A stretch of 64,000 nt of DNA from Paracoccus bogoriensis (GCF_019431455.1 NZ_JAHYSR010000005.1:84529-148528); one strand, 5' to 3'; counted from the first letter of the stretch, positions 28,826-39,198 are shown. Numbers and translations are program-made. Notes: generated by a model from the letters alone, not told the origin.

Positions 28826-29617
28826 ATGAACATTCTTGACAAGATCAAGGCCTACAAGCTGGACGAGATCGCCGCCGCCCGCGCGGCGCGTCCGCTGGCC
28901 GAACTCGAGGCGCAGGCCCGCGCCGCCGATGCCCCGCGCGGCTTTGCCCGCGCCCTCGACCGCGCCGCACAGACCGGCCCGGCGCTGATCGCCGAGATCA
29001 AGAAGGCCAGCCCCTCGAAGGGACTGATCCGGCCCGATTTCGACCCGCCGGCCCTCGCGCGTGCCTATCAGGCAGGCGGCGCGGCCTGCCTGTCGGTGCT
29101 GACCGACGGCCCCAGTTTTCAGGGCGCGCCCGACTATCTGGCCCAGGCCCGCGCGGCCTGCGATCTGCCTGTGCTGCGCAAGGATTTCCTCTATGACACC
29201 TATCAGGTGGCAGAGGCCCGCGCCTGGGGTGCCGATTGCATCCTGATCATCATGGCTTCGGTCGAGGATGCGCTGGCCCGCGATCTTGAGGACGCTGCGA
29301 TCCATTGGGGCATGGATGTGCTGGTCGAGGTGCATGACGCCCACGAACTGGACCGCGCGCTGGCGCTGAAATCGCCGCTGATCGGGGTGAACAACCGCAA
29401 CCTCAAGACCTTCGAGGTGACGCTGGACGTGACCCGCAATCTGGCGCCCCGCATCCCGGCCGGCCGGCAGCTTGTCTGCGAAAGCGGCCTGTTCACGCCT
29501 GCCGATCTGGGAGCGATGATGCAGGTGGGCGCCCGGCGCTTCCTGATCGGCGAAAGTCTGATGCGGCAGGCCGATGTTGCTGCGGCCACCCGCGCCATCC
29601 TGAAGGTCGCGGCATGA
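28826..29617 (+). CDS. trpC: Indole-3-glycerol-phosphate synthase
   Basis: 263 residues, TIM barrel. Motifs: [78 protein letters not shown] and [12 protein letters not shown]. It closes the indole ring of CdRP. Gene length is standard and there is no fused TrpF domain. moaC overlaps its last 4 bases. The trp genes thus run directly into molybdenum cofactor genes, as is common in Rhodobacterales. Confidence 0.95.
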   Translation: MNILDKIKAYKLDEIAAARAARPLAELEAQARAADAPRGFARALDRAAQTGPALIAEIKKASPSKGLIRPDFDPPALARAYQAGGAACLSVLTDGPSFQGAPDYLAQARAACDLPVLRKDFLYDTYQVAEARAWGADCILIIMASVEDALARDLEDAAIHWGMDVLVEVHDAHELDRALALKSPLIGVNNRNLKTFEVTLDVTRNLAPRIPAGRQLVCESGLFTPADLGAMMQVGARRFLIGESLMRQADVAAATRAILKVAA

Positions 29618-30087
29618 GCCTGACGCATTTCGACCCAACCGGCCAGGCCCATATGGTCGATGTTTCGGCGAAACCCGCCACCCTGCGCGAGGCCGTGGCC
29701 GAAGGTGTCGTTCGCATGAGGCCCGAGACCTTGGCCCTCGCCCAGGGCGGCGGGGCCAAGGGCGATGTGCTGGGGGTCGCGCGACTGGCGGGGATCATGG
29801 GCGCCAAGCGCACGGCCGACCTGATCCCGCTCTGTCATCCCCTGCCTTTGTCCAAGGTCTCGCTGGACCTGGACGCCGATCCGGGGTTGCCCGGCATCCG
29901 AGTGACAGCGACCGTCCGCACCACCGGACCGACCGGCGTCGAGATGGAGGCGCTGACGGCCGTGACCACCGCCTGCCTGACGATCTATGACATGCTGAAG
30001 GCGGCCGAAAAAGGCATGGAGATTCAAGGCGTCAGACTGATTTCCAAGACGGGGGGCAAGTCGGGCCACTATCGGGTTGCGCCATGA
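29614..30087 (+). CDS. moaC: Cyclic pyranopterin monophosphate synthase
   Basis: 157 residues. MoaC takes the MoaA product to cPMP in molybdenum cofactor synthesis. Conserved segments are [64 protein letters not shown] and LTIYDMLKA, with the C-terminal [10 protein letters not shown]. Overlaps trpC and moeA by 4 nt each. The cofactor serves molybdoenzymes such as the xanthine dehydrogenase encoded earlier in the window. Confidence 0.96.
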   Translation: MSLTHFDPTGQAHMVDVSAKPATLREAVAEGVVRMRPETLALAQGGGAKGDVLGVARLAGIMGAKRTADLIPLCHPLPLSKVSLDLDADPGLPGIRVTATVRTTGPTGVEMEALTAVTTACLTIYDMLKAAEKGMEIQGVRLISKTGGKSGHYRVAP

Positions 30088-31262
30088 TCACGGTTGCCGA
30101 AGCTCGGGCTCGCGTCCTGGCGCTGGCCTCTGCCCCGCGCGCCGAGACGATCGGCCTTGAGGCCGCCTATGGCCGCGCTCTGCTGGACGCCCCTCCCACC
30201 GCTCTGACAAATCCTCCCTTCGACAGCGCCGCAATGGATGGCTACGCCCTGCGCGATGCCGACCTGCCCGGTCCGCTGACGATCATCGGCGAGGCTGCCG
30301 CCGGCCATCCCTGGCATGGCACCCCGCGCCCCGGAACCGCCATCCGCATCTTCACCGGCGCGCCCGTCCCCGCGTTCTACGACCGTGTCGAGATGCAGGA
30401 AAACACCATCCGCGACGGCGATAGGGTCACGGTCATCAACCCCTCGACCGAGCGCCATATTCGCCCGCGCGGCTCGGATTTCGTCGCAGGCCACCGTCTG
30501 GCACCGGGCCGCAGGCTGTCGGCGGCCGATATCGGTCTGTTGGCGGCAATGAACATTCCTCGGGTTCAGGTTGCACGCCGACCCGTTGTCGCGATCCTGC
30601 CGACCGGCGACGAGTTGTTACAACCCGGCGCGACCCCTCGCCAAGGCCAGATCATCGCATCGAACCACCTTGCCATCGCGGCGCTGGCCACCCAGGCCGG
30701 AGCCCAGCCCCGCCTGCTGCCGATCGCCGGCGATACGGCATCTGACCTGCAAGAGGGTCTGAATGCAGCACAAGGGGCGGATCTTCTGGTCACGATCGGA
30801 GGCGCTTCGGTGGGAGATCGGGACATGATTGCAAAAATCGCGCCCGATCAGGGGTTCAAGCGCGATTTTCACAAGATTTCGATGCGTCCGGGCAAGCCTC
30901 TTCTGTCAGGAATGCTGGGAACCATGCCTTTGCTGGGCCTGCCCGGAAACCCTGTTTCGGCAATAATATGCGGCATCTTGTTCATGCAGCCGCTGCTGCG
31001 GGCGATGCAGGGGATCAACCCCGGACCCAAACGCCATCGCGCCCGGCTTGCGCGCGCCCTGCCGCCCGAGGGTTCGCGCGAACATTACCTTCGTGCAATC
31101 CTGAAACCAGGGGAGGATCTGCCCCGCGCCGATCCGTTCGAGCGTCAGGACTCTGCGCTGCTGTCAGTCCTGTCTTCGGCCGAGGCGCTTCTGGTGCGCC
31201 CGGCAGGCGACCCCGCCCGCGAGGCAGGAGAGATCCTGGACTACATCCCTCTTGACCCCTGA
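30084..31262 (+). CDS. moeA: Molybdopterin molybdenumtransferase
   Basis: 392 residues. MoeA inserts molybdate into adenylylated molybdopterin. Order: N-terminal domain ([25 protein letters not shown]), MoCF-biosynthesis domain around residues 175-310 ([57 protein letters not shown]) and a C-terminal beta domain. It overlaps moaC by 4 nt. A 96-nt gap to lexA contains the lexA promoter, so moeA ends this operon. Confidence 0.95.
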   Translation: MITVAEARARVLALASAPRAETIGLEAAYGRALLDAPPTALTNPPFDSAAMDGYALRDADLPGPLTIIGEAAAGHPWHGTPRPGTAIRIFTGAPVPAFYDRVEMQENTIRDGDRVTVINPSTERHIRPRGSDFVAGHRLAPGRRLSAADIGLLAAMNIPRVQVARRPVVAILPTGDELLQPGATPRQGQIIASNHLAIAALATQAGAQPRLLPIAGDTASDLQEGLNAAQGADLLVTIGGASVGDRDMIAKIAPDQGFKRDFHKISMRPGKPLLSGMLGTMPLLGLPGNPVSAIICGILFMQPLLRAMQGINPGPKRHRARLARALPPEGSREHYLRAILKPGEDLPRADPFERQDSALLSVLSSAEALLVRPAGDPAREAGEILDYIPLDP

Positions 31263-31299
31263 CGATTAACGATTTCTTCACCTCGATCCTTTCAGCTTG

Positions 31300-31328
31300 T
31301 TGACGAGATTCGCAGGCTCGGCTAGAAC
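31300..31328 (+). promoter_or_regulatory. lexA promoter
   Basis: TTGACG (31300-31305) and TAGAAC (31323-31328) are spaced by exactly 17 nt, about 30 nt upstream of the lexA ATG. The -10 element overlaps the first half of the SOS box, so LexA binding would block polymerase. Confidence 0.65.
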
Positions 31329-31339
31329 AATGAAAGAAC
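31325..31339 (+). promoter_or_regulatory. Alphaproteobacterial SOS box (LexA operator)
   Basis: GAAC (31325-31328), seven bases, GAAC (31336-31339): an exact match to the direct-repeat GTTC-N7-GTTC / GAAC-N7-GAAC LexA site of alphaproteobacteria. It lies 20 nt upstream of the lexA start and overlaps the -10 element. Confidence 0.9.
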
Positions 31340-31358
31340 TTTTGGGGGATTGCGGGCG

Positions 31359-32069
31359 ATGCTCACGAAGAAGCAAATTCAATTGCTGGAATTCATACAG
31401 AAGCGCATGGACCGCGACGGCGTGCCGCCCTCGTTCGAGGAGATGAAGGATGCGCTGGATCTTCGATCCAAATCAGGAATTCATCGACTGGTCACGGCTC
31501 TGGAGGAGCGCGGCTTCATCCGCCGCCTGCCTCATCGCGCCCGCGCGCTGGAGATCGTGCGCCTGCCGGATGCCCTGTTGCCGCGCAATATGCCTGCCAC
31601 CCAGCCCGACGGGTTCAGCCCGCGCGTCGTTCCGGGTAGTCGCGCGTCGCGCCCCCGCGGGGCGATGTCGGTTGTGGACAGCCCTGCTGTCGATTTGCCG
31701 CTGATGGGTCGGATCGCCGCTGGCGTCCCGATCGAGGCAATCAGCGAAGTCAGCCACCACGTTGCGGTGCCGGGCACCATGCTGACCGGGCGCGAACATC
31801 ACTACGCCCTTGAAGTGACAGGCGATTCGATGATCGATGCCGGGATCAATGATGGGGACATCGTCGTGATCCGTGAACAGGATACGGCCGAGAACGGCGA
31901 TATTGTCGTAGCCTTGGTCGATGGTCAGGAGGCAACGCTTAAGCGCTATCGCCGCAAGGGTTCCATGATCGCGCTTGAGGCCGCGAATCCCGCCTATGAG
32001 ACGCGCGTTCTGCCGCAGGACCGCGTTCGCATCCAGGGTCGTCTGGTCGGCTTGATCCGTAGTTATTGA
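31359..32069 (+). CDS. lexA: SOS repressor LexA
   Basis: 236 residues from the ATG at 31359, with GGGGGA 9-14 nt upstream; a TTG at 31350 is in frame but less likely. The N-terminal winged helix ([46 protein letters not shown]) is joined by a long linker, typical of alphaproteobacteria, to the S24 autoprotease domain. The self-cleavage bond is Ala-Gly in [10 protein letters not shown]. The catalytic Ser is in [11 protein letters not shown] and the catalytic Lys in EATLKRY. RecA-stimulated cleavage induces the DNA damage regulon, and its own operator is present upstream. Confidence 0.95.
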   Translation: MLTKKQIQLLEFIQKRMDRDGVPPSFEEMKDALDLRSKSGIHRLVTALEERGFIRRLPHRARALEIVRLPDALLPRNMPATQPDGFSPRVVPGSRASRPRGAMSVVDSPAVDLPLMGRIAAGVPIEAISEVSHHVAVPGTMLTGREHHYALEVTGDSMIDAGINDGDIVVIREQDTAENGDIVVALVDGQEATLKRYRRKGSMIALEAANPAYETRVLPQDRVRIQGRLVGLIRSY

Positions 32070-32089
32070 TCGCGACAAGTTGGCGCAGG

Positions 32090-33031
32090 TCAGACGCCAG
32101 CCAGAAAGCCCGGACCCGCGCGAGACAGCAATTCGCGCGCCAGATCGTCGCCCATTGCCGCACCATCGCTCGTGCTGCCTTGACGGCTAGCGGCATGAAC
32201 TTCGGTGCCATCCGGCCTCAGGATCTCGCCGCGCAGCTTCAATCCGTCTCGCGTCAATTCGGCCAATGCGGCGATTGGTGTCTGACAGGAACCGTCAAGG
32301 CGCGCCAGAAAAGCGCGTTCGGCCCGCACCCGCAATTCGGTCGGCCGGTCATTGATCGGAGCAAGAAGCGAAGCCGCCATCTCGTCATCAAGACGCCGCT
32401 CGACTCCGATGGCGCCCTGCGCGACTGCGGGCAGCATCTGAGAGGGCTCGACCGGACTGCGTACAATCTGAGCCAGTCCAAGGCGCGACAGGCCCGCCAT
32501 GGCAAGAAAGGTCGCAACCGCTACACCATCCTGCAATTTCTGCAATCTGGTCTGCACATTACCGCGGAACTCGACCAGCGTGAGGTCGGGACGCCGATGC
32601 AACAACTGCGCGCGCCGCCGCAGACTCGACGAGCCGACAACCGCGCCGCGAGGCAGGGAATCGATAGAGGGATGATCCGGCGCAATGAAGGCATCGCGCA
32701 CATCCTCGCGAGGCAGGAAGCAGTCGATCACCAGCCCGTCCGGTTGCTGCGTCGGCATGTCCTTCATCGAGTGAACGGCGATATCGATCTCGCCCGACGC
32801 CATCGCCTCTTCGATTTCGCGGGTGAACAGCCCCTTGCCGCCGATCTCGCTGAGCGGCCGGTCCAGAACGCGGTCTCCGGTCGTCTTGATCACGACGATA
32901 CGGAACGCATCCTCGGACAGACCGTGACAGGCCATGAGCCGGTCGCGCGTCTCGTAAGCTTGGGCCAGCGCCAGCGCAGAGCCGCGTGTTCCGATCCGAA
33001 GAGGGCGGGTGGGGTCGGGAAAGCGTGTCAT
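32090..33031 (-). CDS. hemC: Hydroxymethylbilane synthase (porphobilinogen deaminase)
   Basis: 313 residues from the ATG at 33031, chosen because homology begins at RIGTRGSALALAQA just after it; an in-frame upstream extension reaches into the hemE leader and has no similarity. Motifs: IKTTGDRVLDRPLSEIGGKGLF, DIAVHSMKDMPTQ (catalytic Asp), GSSSLRRRAQL, FRGNVQTRL and the cofactor-binding Cys in RLDGSCQTPIA. It polymerises four porphobilinogens. It is divergent from hemE with only 73 nt between them, so the two haem steps share a control region. It converges on lexA with a 20-nt gap. Confidence 0.95.
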   Translation of the reverse strand: MTRFPDPTRPLRIGTRGSALALAQAYETRDRLMACHGLSEDAFRIVVIKTTGDRVLDRPLSEIGGKGLFTREIEEAMASGEIDIAVHSMKDMPTQQPDGLVIDCFLPREDVRDAFIAPDHPSIDSLPRGAVVGSSSLRRRAQLLHRRPDLTLVEFRGNVQTRLQKLQDGVAVATFLAMAGLSRLGLAQIVRSPVEPSQMLPAVAQGAIGVERRLDDEMAASLLAPINDRPTELRVRAERAFLARLDGSCQTPIAALAELTRDGLKLRGEILRPDGTEVHAASRQGSTSDGAAMGDDLARELLSRAGPGFLAGV

Positions 33032-33104
33032 GCGCCCGCCATACCTGCCCTCCCCCAGCTTGACAACGCCCTGTCCCTCGCTTTGAAGGGGATCAGGAGG
33101 CATC

Positions 33105-34133
33105 ATGACCAAACTTCTGCTGCGTGCCCTGGCGGGTGAGACCTTGCCGACCCCGCCGATCTGGATGATGCGTCAGGCCGGACGATATCTGCCGGAATAC
33201 CGCACCACCCGCGCCAAGGCAGGAGATTTCCTGTCACTCTGCTACAATCCCGAACTGGCAGCAGAAGTCACGCTGCAACCCGTCAGGCGCTTTGGCTTTG
33301 ACGCAGCGATCCTGTTTGCCGACATTCTGCTTGTGCCGCAGGCGCTTGGCGCCGACTTGTGGTTCGTGACGGGCGAGGGGCCAAGGCTAAGCCGGATCCG
33401 CGCAGCCTCGGACCTTGCGGCGCTGAAACCTGCCGACCGGATCCACGAGCGCCTGGCCCCGATTTACGAAACGATCCGGATCCTGCGCCGGGAACTTCCG
33501 GCCGAAACCGCGCTGATCGGTTTCGCCGGTGCCCCGTGGACGGTTGCAACTTACATGATTGCCGGCCGCGGCAGCCCGGATCAAGCGCCGGCGCATGACC
33601 TGAAGAACAACGACCGGGCCAGCTTTACCGCGCTGATCGACCTGATCACGGAGGCGACGATCGCCTATCTGTCACGGCAGATCGAGGCAGGCGCCGAGGT
33701 CGTCAAACTGTTCGACAGCTGGGCAGGCAGCCTGAAGGGCCGCGATTTCGACGATTTCGCGGTCGAACCGACGCGCAGGATCATTGCCGCGCTCAAGGCA
33801 CGCCATCCGGGCGTGCCGATCATCGCCTTTCCGCGCGAGGCCGGTCAGCGATACATCGGCTTTGCCAAGGCGACCGGGGCCGATTGCGTGGCGCTGGACA
33901 ATTCGGTCTCTGCCGAATGGGCTGCAGCCCATGTCCAGATCGATGGTTGCGTGCAGGGCAATCTGGCGCCGCAGCACATGGTCACAGGCGGGCCGAATCT
34001 GATCGCCGAGGCGCAGCGGATCACGCGAGCCTTCCGGGGCGGGCCGCATATCTTCAATCTGGGCCACGGTATCACTCCCGATGCGGATCCCGACAATGTG
34101 GCGCGAATGATCGAGGCGGTCAGGACCGCCTGA
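33105..34133 (+). CDS. hemE: Uroporphyrinogen decarboxylase
   Basis: 342 residues; AGGAGG four nt before the ATG. It decarboxylates uroporphyrinogen III to coproporphyrinogen III. Signatures: [17 protein letters not shown] (PROSITE-type motif with catalytic Arg), [20 protein letters not shown] (catalytic Asp), [19 protein letters not shown] and [20 protein letters not shown] at 33060 in the shared hemC/hemE gap may be its -35 element; the matching -10 is weak. Confidence 0.95.
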   Translation: MTKLLLRALAGETLPTPPIWMMRQAGRYLPEYRTTRAKAGDFLSLCYNPELAAEVTLQPVRRFGFDAAILFADILLVPQALGADLWFVTGEGPRLSRIRAASDLAALKPADRIHERLAPIYETIRILRRELPAETALIGFAGAPWTVATYMIAGRGSPDQAPAHDLKNNDRASFTALIDLITEATIAYLSRQIEAGAEVVKLFDSWAGSLKGRDFDDFAVEPTRRIIAALKARHPGVPIIAFPREAGQRYIGFAKATGADCVALDNSVSAEWAAAHVQIDGCVQGNLAPQHMVTGGPNLIAEAQRITRAFRGGPHIFNLGHGITPDADPDNVARMIEAVRTA

Positions 34134-34149
34134 TCGACCGACAACTTGT

Positions 34150-35079
34150 TCAACGGGCAACGGCGCCGGGCCAGCCTTCGGAGCGCAGGCGGTTCAATGT
34201 TTCGATCAGCTTCTGGCGGTCGGCGAACGGCCCGGCCATGATGACGATCGGCTGGTCGCCCTGGGATCGCAGGCGTGCGACTGGCAGACCTTTCGTCGCC
34301 AGGGCGCGGGCCGCCCTGTCGGCGTCTTCTCGCCGGAACATACCCAGCTGAACATAGCGGGCATGAGCCGGGATCATCTCGACCCGCGGAGCAGGCGCAG
34401 GGCGCGGCGGTTCGGCACCGGTCTGCCGGGTCGGTGCCGGGGCCCCGCGTTGACGTTCAACGGGAGCGGCGGCGCGCCGCGACGGTGCGGGGACAGGGCG
34501 CGGCGCGGCGTTGCGGGTTGCGGAAGGCGCGTCGCCGAGCAATGCGGCGGGTGCAGGCGGGCGCAGGCCGGGGCAGAAGCCTGTCGGGTCCGGCAAGCCA
34601 CCATCGACCGGCCCGTCGCTGTAGCCAAGTCGGCGGCAAAGATTGTCGGGCACGCCGAAAACCTGCGTTGCGCGCTGCTGCACCGCAAGGCTGACCGCGA
34701 TCTGTTCGCTGAATGGTGAAGATTCGGCGCCTGCTGCGATGGGCCTGGGCTCGGCCAGATCCGTTTGTCGCAATTCCTCAGCCAGCCTTTCTGCCAAGAG
34801 GGCAGCCGGATCGTGTGAAGGTTCCGGCCGGGCGACGGGCAGGACATGACTGCTGTCAGGGTCCAGGCGTCGCATCTCGATACTGGGTGGAAAGCCGCAG
34901 AGAGGCTGACCCGCGCTGTCGGTGCGCGCCTTCCAGCCGCCCTCGACCCGATGAAAGACGCAGCCCTGACCGTCGATATACTGACTGCCCGAGAAATTCG
35001 CAGGTGGCGGCGGCACCGGCGCGGCAAGCGCCGCAAGCGGGGCCAGCAGCAAAGCCAACAGAGCCGGAACACGCATCAT
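34150..35079 (-). CDS. Exported SPOR-domain protein
   Basis: 309 residues from the ATG at 35079, five nt after AAGGAG; the adjacent ATG at 35076 is equally possible. The N-terminus MRVPALLALLLAPLAALAAP is a clear signal peptide. A conserved domain with two cysteines (IDGQGCVFHRVEGGW, GQPLCGFPPS) follows, then a Pro/Ala/Arg-rich linker. The C-terminal SPOR domain has ARYVQLGMFRREDADRAARALATKGLPV and QPIVIMAGPFADRQKLIETLNRLR. SPOR domains bind denuded glycan in septal peptidoglycan, so a role in cell-wall remodelling or division is likely. Downstream of the nucleoside salvage operon but not clearly part of it. Confidence 0.82.
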   Translation of the reverse strand: MMRVPALLALLLAPLAALAAPVPPPPANFSGSQYIDGQGCVFHRVEGGWKARTDSAGQPLCGFPPSIEMRRLDPDSSHVLPVARPEPSHDPAALLAERLAEELRQTDLAEPRPIAAGAESSPFSEQIAVSLAVQQRATQVFGVPDNLCRRLGYSDGPVDGGLPDPTGFCPGLRPPAPAALLGDAPSATRNAAPRPVPAPSRRAAAPVERQRGAPAPTRQTGAEPPRPAPAPRVEMIPAHARYVQLGMFRREDADRAARALATKGLPVARLRSQGDQPIVIMAGPFADRQKLIETLNRLRSEGWPGAVAR

Positions 35080-35145
35080 GGGATCTCCTTGCCGCAAACT
35101 GCGACAAGAATTAGAGCCAGCGCGTGAAGGCCGGGTTAACAGCCG

Positions 35146-35775
35146 CTATTTCGTGCCGAACATCCGGTCGCCCGCGTCGCCCAGGCCGGGCACGATATAG
35201 CCGTGATCGTCCAGCCGTTCGTCCAGCGCAGCGGTAAAGATCGGCACGTCGGCATGGGCCTCGCGCATCCGTGCCACACCCTCTGGTGCGGCCAGAAGGC
35301 ACAGGAAACGCAGGTTCTTCGCGCCGCGTTCCTTCAGCATGTTGATCGCTGCCACCGAGGAATTGCCCGTGGCCAGCATCGGATCGACCACGATCGTCAT
35401 GCGTGCATCCAGTTCGCGCGGCACCTTGCAGTAATATTCGACGGGCTTCAGCGTCTCGGGGTCGCGGTAGAGGCCGACAAAACCCACGCGCGCGCCCGGA
35501 ATCAGTTCCAGGATGCCATCCAGCAGCCCGTTCCCCGCCCGCAGAATTGAGATCAGGGCCAGCTTCTTGCCCTCGAGCATGGGGGCGTCCATCTCGCAGA
35601 GCGGCGTCTCGATCCGGGTCGAGGTCAGTTCCAGTTCGCGCGTGATCTCATAGGCCAGAAGCAGGCTGATCTCGCGCAGGAGGCGGCGGAAACCGGCGGT
35701 GGATACGTCCTTTTGCCGCATGATCGACAGCTTGTGCTGCACCAGCGGGTGATCGACAATGGTCAGGTGCTGCAT
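35146..35775 (-). CDS. upp: Uracil phosphoribosyltransferase
   Basis: 209 residues. Type I phosphoribosyltransferase making UMP from uracil and PRPP. Motifs: [36 protein letters not shown], the PRPP loop [16 protein letters not shown] and the uracil-binding tail [17 protein letters not shown]. Last gene of the leftward cdd-deoA-deoB-add-upp operon, sharing one base with the add stop. It salvages uracil released from pyrimidine nucleosides. Confidence 0.95.
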   Translation of the reverse strand: MQHLTIVDHPLVQHKLSIMRQKDVSTAGFRRLLREISLLLAYEITRELELTSTRIETPLCEMDAPMLEGKKLALISILRAGNGLLDGILELIPGARVGFVGLYRDPETLKPVEYYCKVPRELDARMTIVVDPMLATGNSSVAAINMLKERGAKNLRFLCLLAAPEGVARMREAHADVPIFTAALDERLDDHGYIVPGLGDAGDRMFGTK

Positions 35776-36746
35776 CAGGCAAAGTCCTTCATCAGGCGGT
35801 CGCGGGTCGCTTGGTCACAGAAAGCGGCCTCCAGCGCCCAGAGATTGATCTGTCGGAATTCCGTATCGCCCCAGCCGAAGGTCGAGGCAAGCCGGTCGTA
35901 TTCATCGCGCATCGTGGTGTGGAAGAACGGCGGATCATCGGTCGAGACGGTAACGCGCAGCCCCGCATCCGCAAGCCGCGCGATGGGATGGGCGGCCCAG
36001 TCCGGCACGACCCCAAGCGCCACGTTCGAGCCGGGGCAGACCTCCAGCGTGACGCCCGCCTCGCGCAGGTCGCGCATCAGCTCGGCATCCTCGATCGCCT
36101 GCACGCCGTGGCCGATCCGCGTGCAGCCAAGCGCCAGCGCCTCGCGGATCGAGGCGGGCCCGCCCCATTCTCCCGCATGGCAGGTCAGGCCAAGCCCGGC
36201 CTCGCGCGCGCAGTCGTAGCTCCAGGCGAAATCGGTGGCCTTGTGCATCTGCTCGGCCCCGCCCATGCCGAAGCCCGTGACCCAGCCGGTCCAGTCGGCC
36301 GAGGCCGTTTCGGCGGCGCAGCGCGCGGTCAGGCGGGCGCGTTCGGGGCCGAAATGGCGGATGATGGTGACGATGCCGCGGCTCTCGATCCCTTGGGCGC
36401 GGGCCTCGTCGGCAACCTCGGTCATGGCGGCCAGATAATCGCGCCATGCGGAAAGATCGCCACCGCCGCAGAATTCGGGCGAGACGAAGAACTCGGTGTA
36501 GATCACGCCCTCTTCGGCGCTGCGTTCCAGCACCTCGGCCAGCAGGCGGGCATAGTCGCGGGGGGTCTTCAGAACGGCCGTCGCGGCCTCGTAGCAGCGC
36601 AGGAAGCCCTCGAAGCCCTGATAGGCATAGGCGCCGCGTTCATCGAAGACGCCGGTCAGATCGACGCCCTTCTCGCGGGCCAGGGCGCGGATGAAATCAG
36701 GGGGCGCAGCGCCTTCAAGATGCAGGTGGATTTCGGTCTTTTTCAT
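35775..36746 (-). CDS. add: Adenosine deaminase
   Basis: 323 residues from the ATG at 36746, which overlaps the deoB stop as ATGA; the open frame extends further upstream only as a shadow of deoB. Zn amidohydrolase fold: [11 protein letters not shown] (HxH), the proton-shuttle Glu and His in [20 protein letters not shown] and the metal Asp in [11 protein letters not shown]. It converts (deoxy)adenosine to (deoxy)inosine in nucleoside salvage. Family members of this length may also deaminate adenine, but the operon favours nucleoside substrates. Confidence 0.9.
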   Translation of the reverse strand: MKKTEIHLHLEGAAPPDFIRALAREKGVDLTGVFDERGAYAYQGFEGFLRCYEAATAVLKTPRDYARLLAEVLERSAEEGVIYTEFFVSPEFCGGGDLSAWRDYLAAMTEVADEARAQGIESRGIVTIIRHFGPERARLTARCAAETASADWTGWVTGFGMGGAEQMHKATDFAWSYDCAREAGLGLTCHAGEWGGPASIREALALGCTRIGHGVQAIEDAELMRDLREAGVTLEVCPGSNVALGVVPDWAAHPIARLADAGLRVTVSTDDPPFFHTTMRDEYDRLASTFGWGDTEFRQINLWALEAAFCDQATRDRLMKDFA

Positions 36747-37918
36747 AGAAAGGATGTCCCATGTGCGGCGGCCGGAAGGCCCAGATGGGCCAGCACCGAG
36801 GCGCCGATATCGGAAAAGCCGACCAGCCCGGCCTCGCCCCGCCCCGCGCCATGCACCAGGACCGGCACGCGTTCGCGCGTGTGGTCTGTGCCGTGCCAGG
36901 ACGGGTCGTTGCCGTGATCGGCGGTGAAAACGGCCAGGTCGCCCGGCCGCAGGGTCGCCAGAAACCGCCCCGCGACCGTATCGAACCATTCCAGATGAGC
37001 CGCATAGCCCGGAATGTCGCGGCGATGGCCGAAGGCTGCGTCGAATTCGACAAAATTGGCGAAGGTCAGGCTGCCCGGTTCGGCTGTGCGGCCAAGGCGG
37101 ATCAGGTGGCCGGCCAGTTCCGCGTCTGTGCCCTTGTGCTGATGGGTGATGCCGCGATGGCTGAAGATGTCGCCGATCTTTCCGACCGCATGGGTAACGC
37201 GCCCCGCCCGATGCGCGATGTCGAGGATTGTGTCGCCCGGCGGCGCGATGGCGAAATCGCGGCGGTTCGCGGTGCGATGAAACGCGCCCGGCTGGCCAAG
37301 GAAGGGGCGCGCGATCACGCGGCCCACGCGCATCTGGTGCAGCATCGGCGCAACATCGCGGCAGAGCGCGATCAGCCGGTCCAGGCCAAAGGCTTCCTCA
37401 TGCGCGGCGATCTGCAGCACGCTGTCGGCAGACGTGTAGCAGATCGGCCAGCCGGTCCGCAGGTGATCCGCGCCGAAGCGGTCGATGATCTCGGTCCCCG
37501 AGGCGTGGCAATCGCCCAAGGTTCCCTCGGTCCCGGCCAGATCACGGATGCGGGCCGTGACCTCGGGTGGAAAGCTGGGGACGATCTTTGGAAAGTAGTG
37601 CCATTGCCACGGCACGGGGACGCAGGCGATCTCCCAATGGCCCGAGGGGGTGTCCTTGCCCTGCGAGATTTCGGTCGCCGCCGCCCAGAGACCCGAGGGT
37701 TCGGCGTCCAGCCCCGGCGCATCCGCCCCCGAGGCCAGACGCAGCGCCGCGCCCAGTCCGAGGCTGTCCAGAACCGGCATCCGCAGGGGATGCGCGGCGG
37801 CGATATGGGCCAGCGTGTTGGCGCCGGTATCGGGCAGGCCGTCGTTGAAGAATATCGCCGCATCGGGTGCGCCGCCGATGCCAACGCTGTCCATCACGAT
37901 CAGGAAGGCGCGGTTCAT
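36743..37918 (-). CDS. deoB: Phosphopentomutase
   Basis: 391 residues, alkaline-phosphatase-superfamily metalloenzyme. It interconverts (deoxy)ribose-1- and 5-phosphate, linking nucleoside phosphorolysis to central metabolism. Metal-site motifs: IVMDSVGIGGAPDA, LPDTGANTLAHIA, SHRGITHQH, and DHGNDPSWHGTDHTRERVP near the C-terminus. Overlaps add by 4 nt and deoA by 4 nt. Confidence 0.95.
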   Translation of the reverse strand: MNRAFLIVMDSVGIGGAPDAAIFFNDGLPDTGANTLAHIAAAHPLRMPVLDSLGLGAALRLASGADAPGLDAEPSGLWAAATEISQGKDTPSGHWEIACVPVPWQWHYFPKIVPSFPPEVTARIRDLAGTEGTLGDCHASGTEIIDRFGADHLRTGWPICYTSADSVLQIAAHEEAFGLDRLIALCRDVAPMLHQMRVGRVIARPFLGQPGAFHRTANRRDFAIAPPGDTILDIAHRAGRVTHAVGKIGDIFSHRGITHQHKGTDAELAGHLIRLGRTAEPGSLTFANFVEFDAAFGHRRDIPGYAAHLEWFDTVAGRFLATLRPGDLAVFTADHGNDPSWHGTDHTRERVPVLVHGAGRGEAGLVGFSDIGASVLAHLGLPAAAHGTSFL

Positions 37919-39198
37919 GGCGCCACCCTTGCACGGACCAGCGGGCCGGGATCGGCGGGATCGCCCAGATGATAGGCGGCCGCGACGGCGGCGACGGCGA
38001 TGTCGGCGGCGGTCTCGTCGGCGGCATGGACCATGGCCAGCGGCCGGTCCGGGCCGACCGCCTCGCCCAGACGGGCCAGGTTGTCAAGTCCCACGCGCGG
38101 GTCGATCCGCTCGCCCGCCCGCACGCGCCCGCCACCAAGCGCAACCACAGCATGACCAAGCGCGGCCACGTCGATCCGTGCGACATGGCCCGCAGGCGCG
38201 CTCACGGGGCGGATGACGGGGGCGCGCGCCAGATGAGCCTCGGGGCGCTCCAGCAGGTCAGAGGGGCCGCCCTGCGCGGCGACCATGCGGGCAAAACGCT
38301 CGGCGGCGGCGCCACTGTTCAGCGTTTGTGCAAGACCCTCGGCGCTCTGCCCGGCCAGTGCAAGCGCCTCGGTCGCAAGGGCCAGTGTCAGGTCGCGCAG
38401 CGCGCCCGGCTCGCCCTGCAGGACGCGGATGGCCTCGGCGACCTCAAGCGCATTGCCGGCGCTGCGGGCCAGAGGCTGGTCCATGTCGGTGATCAGCGCC
38501 GCCGTCCGGCAGCCCGCGCCATTCGCCGTCTCGACCAGCGCAAGGGCCAGCCTTTCGGCGCTGTCGGCCTTCTGGAGGATCGCGCCCGAGCCGGATTTCA
38601 CGTCCAGAACCAGCGCATCCAGCCCCGCCGCCAGCTTCTTGGACAGGATCGAGGCGGTGATCAGGTCGATGGATTCCACCGTCCCCGATTCGTCGCGGAT
38701 CGCATAAAGCCGCCGGTCCGCAGGCGCGAGTTCCGCCGTCGCCGCGACGATGGCGCAACCGACCTGACGGGTGATGCGGCGCAAATCAGCCTCGGACTGG
38801 TCGCAAAGATAGCCGGGGATCGCCTCGAGCTTGTCCAGCGTGCCGCCGGTATGGCCCAGCCCCCGCCCCGAGATCATCGGCACGAAACAGCCCCGTGCCG
38901 CCAGCAGCGGCGCCAGGATCAGGCTGACCGTGTCGCCGATGCCGCCCGTCGAATGCTTGTCCACGACCGGCCCGGACAGGTTCCATTGCAGCACATGTCC
39001 CGAATCGCGCATGGCACGGGTCAGCGCCACGCGGCCCGGCACGCCCAGGCCCCGCGTCAGCACCGCCATCGCGAAGGCCCCCGCCTGCGCGTCGCTGACC
39101 GATCCATCGGCCAGCCCCTGTGCGATCAGCGCCGCGCCCGGACCGTCAAGCCCGCGTCCGTCGCGCACCGCCGCAATCACCGGGCGCGGATCGGTCAT
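37915..39198 (-). CDS. deoA: Thymidine phosphorylase
   Basis: 427 residues from the ATG at 39198, overlapping the cdd stop by 4 nt. Motifs: VVDKHSTGGIGDTVSLILAPLLA, MISGRGLGHTGGTLDKLEAIPG (phosphorylase signature), VLDVKSGSGAI and ALITDMDQPL. It splits thymidine or deoxyuridine to base and deoxyribose-1-phosphate, the substrate of DeoB. Length and domain order (alpha, alpha/beta, C-terminal domain) are normal. Confidence 0.94.
   Translation of the reverse strand: MTDPRPVIAAVRDGRGLDGPGAALIAQGLADGSVSDAQAGAFAMAVLTRGLGVPGRVALTRAMRDSGHVLQWNLSGPVVDKHSTGGIGDTVSLILAPLLAARGCFVPMISGRGLGHTGGTLDKLEAIPGYLCDQSEADLRRITRQVGCAIVAATAELAPADRRLYAIRDESGTVESIDLITASILSKKLAAGLDALVLDVKSGSGAILQKADSAERLALALVETANGAGCRTAALITDMDQPLARSAGNALEVAEAIRVLQGEPGALRDLTLALATEALALAGQSAEGLAQTLNSGAAAERFARMVAAQGGPSDLLERPEAHLARAPVIRPVSAPAGHVARIDVAALGHAVVALGGGRVRAGERIDPRVGLDNLARLGEAVGPDRPLAMVHAADETAADIAVAAVAAAYHLGDPADPGPLVRARVAP

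Noticed and set aside
28814..28835. A second SOS box before trpC (GAAC...GAAC).
   Set aside because: The spacing is 8, not 7, and the second half is inside the coding start; likely chance.
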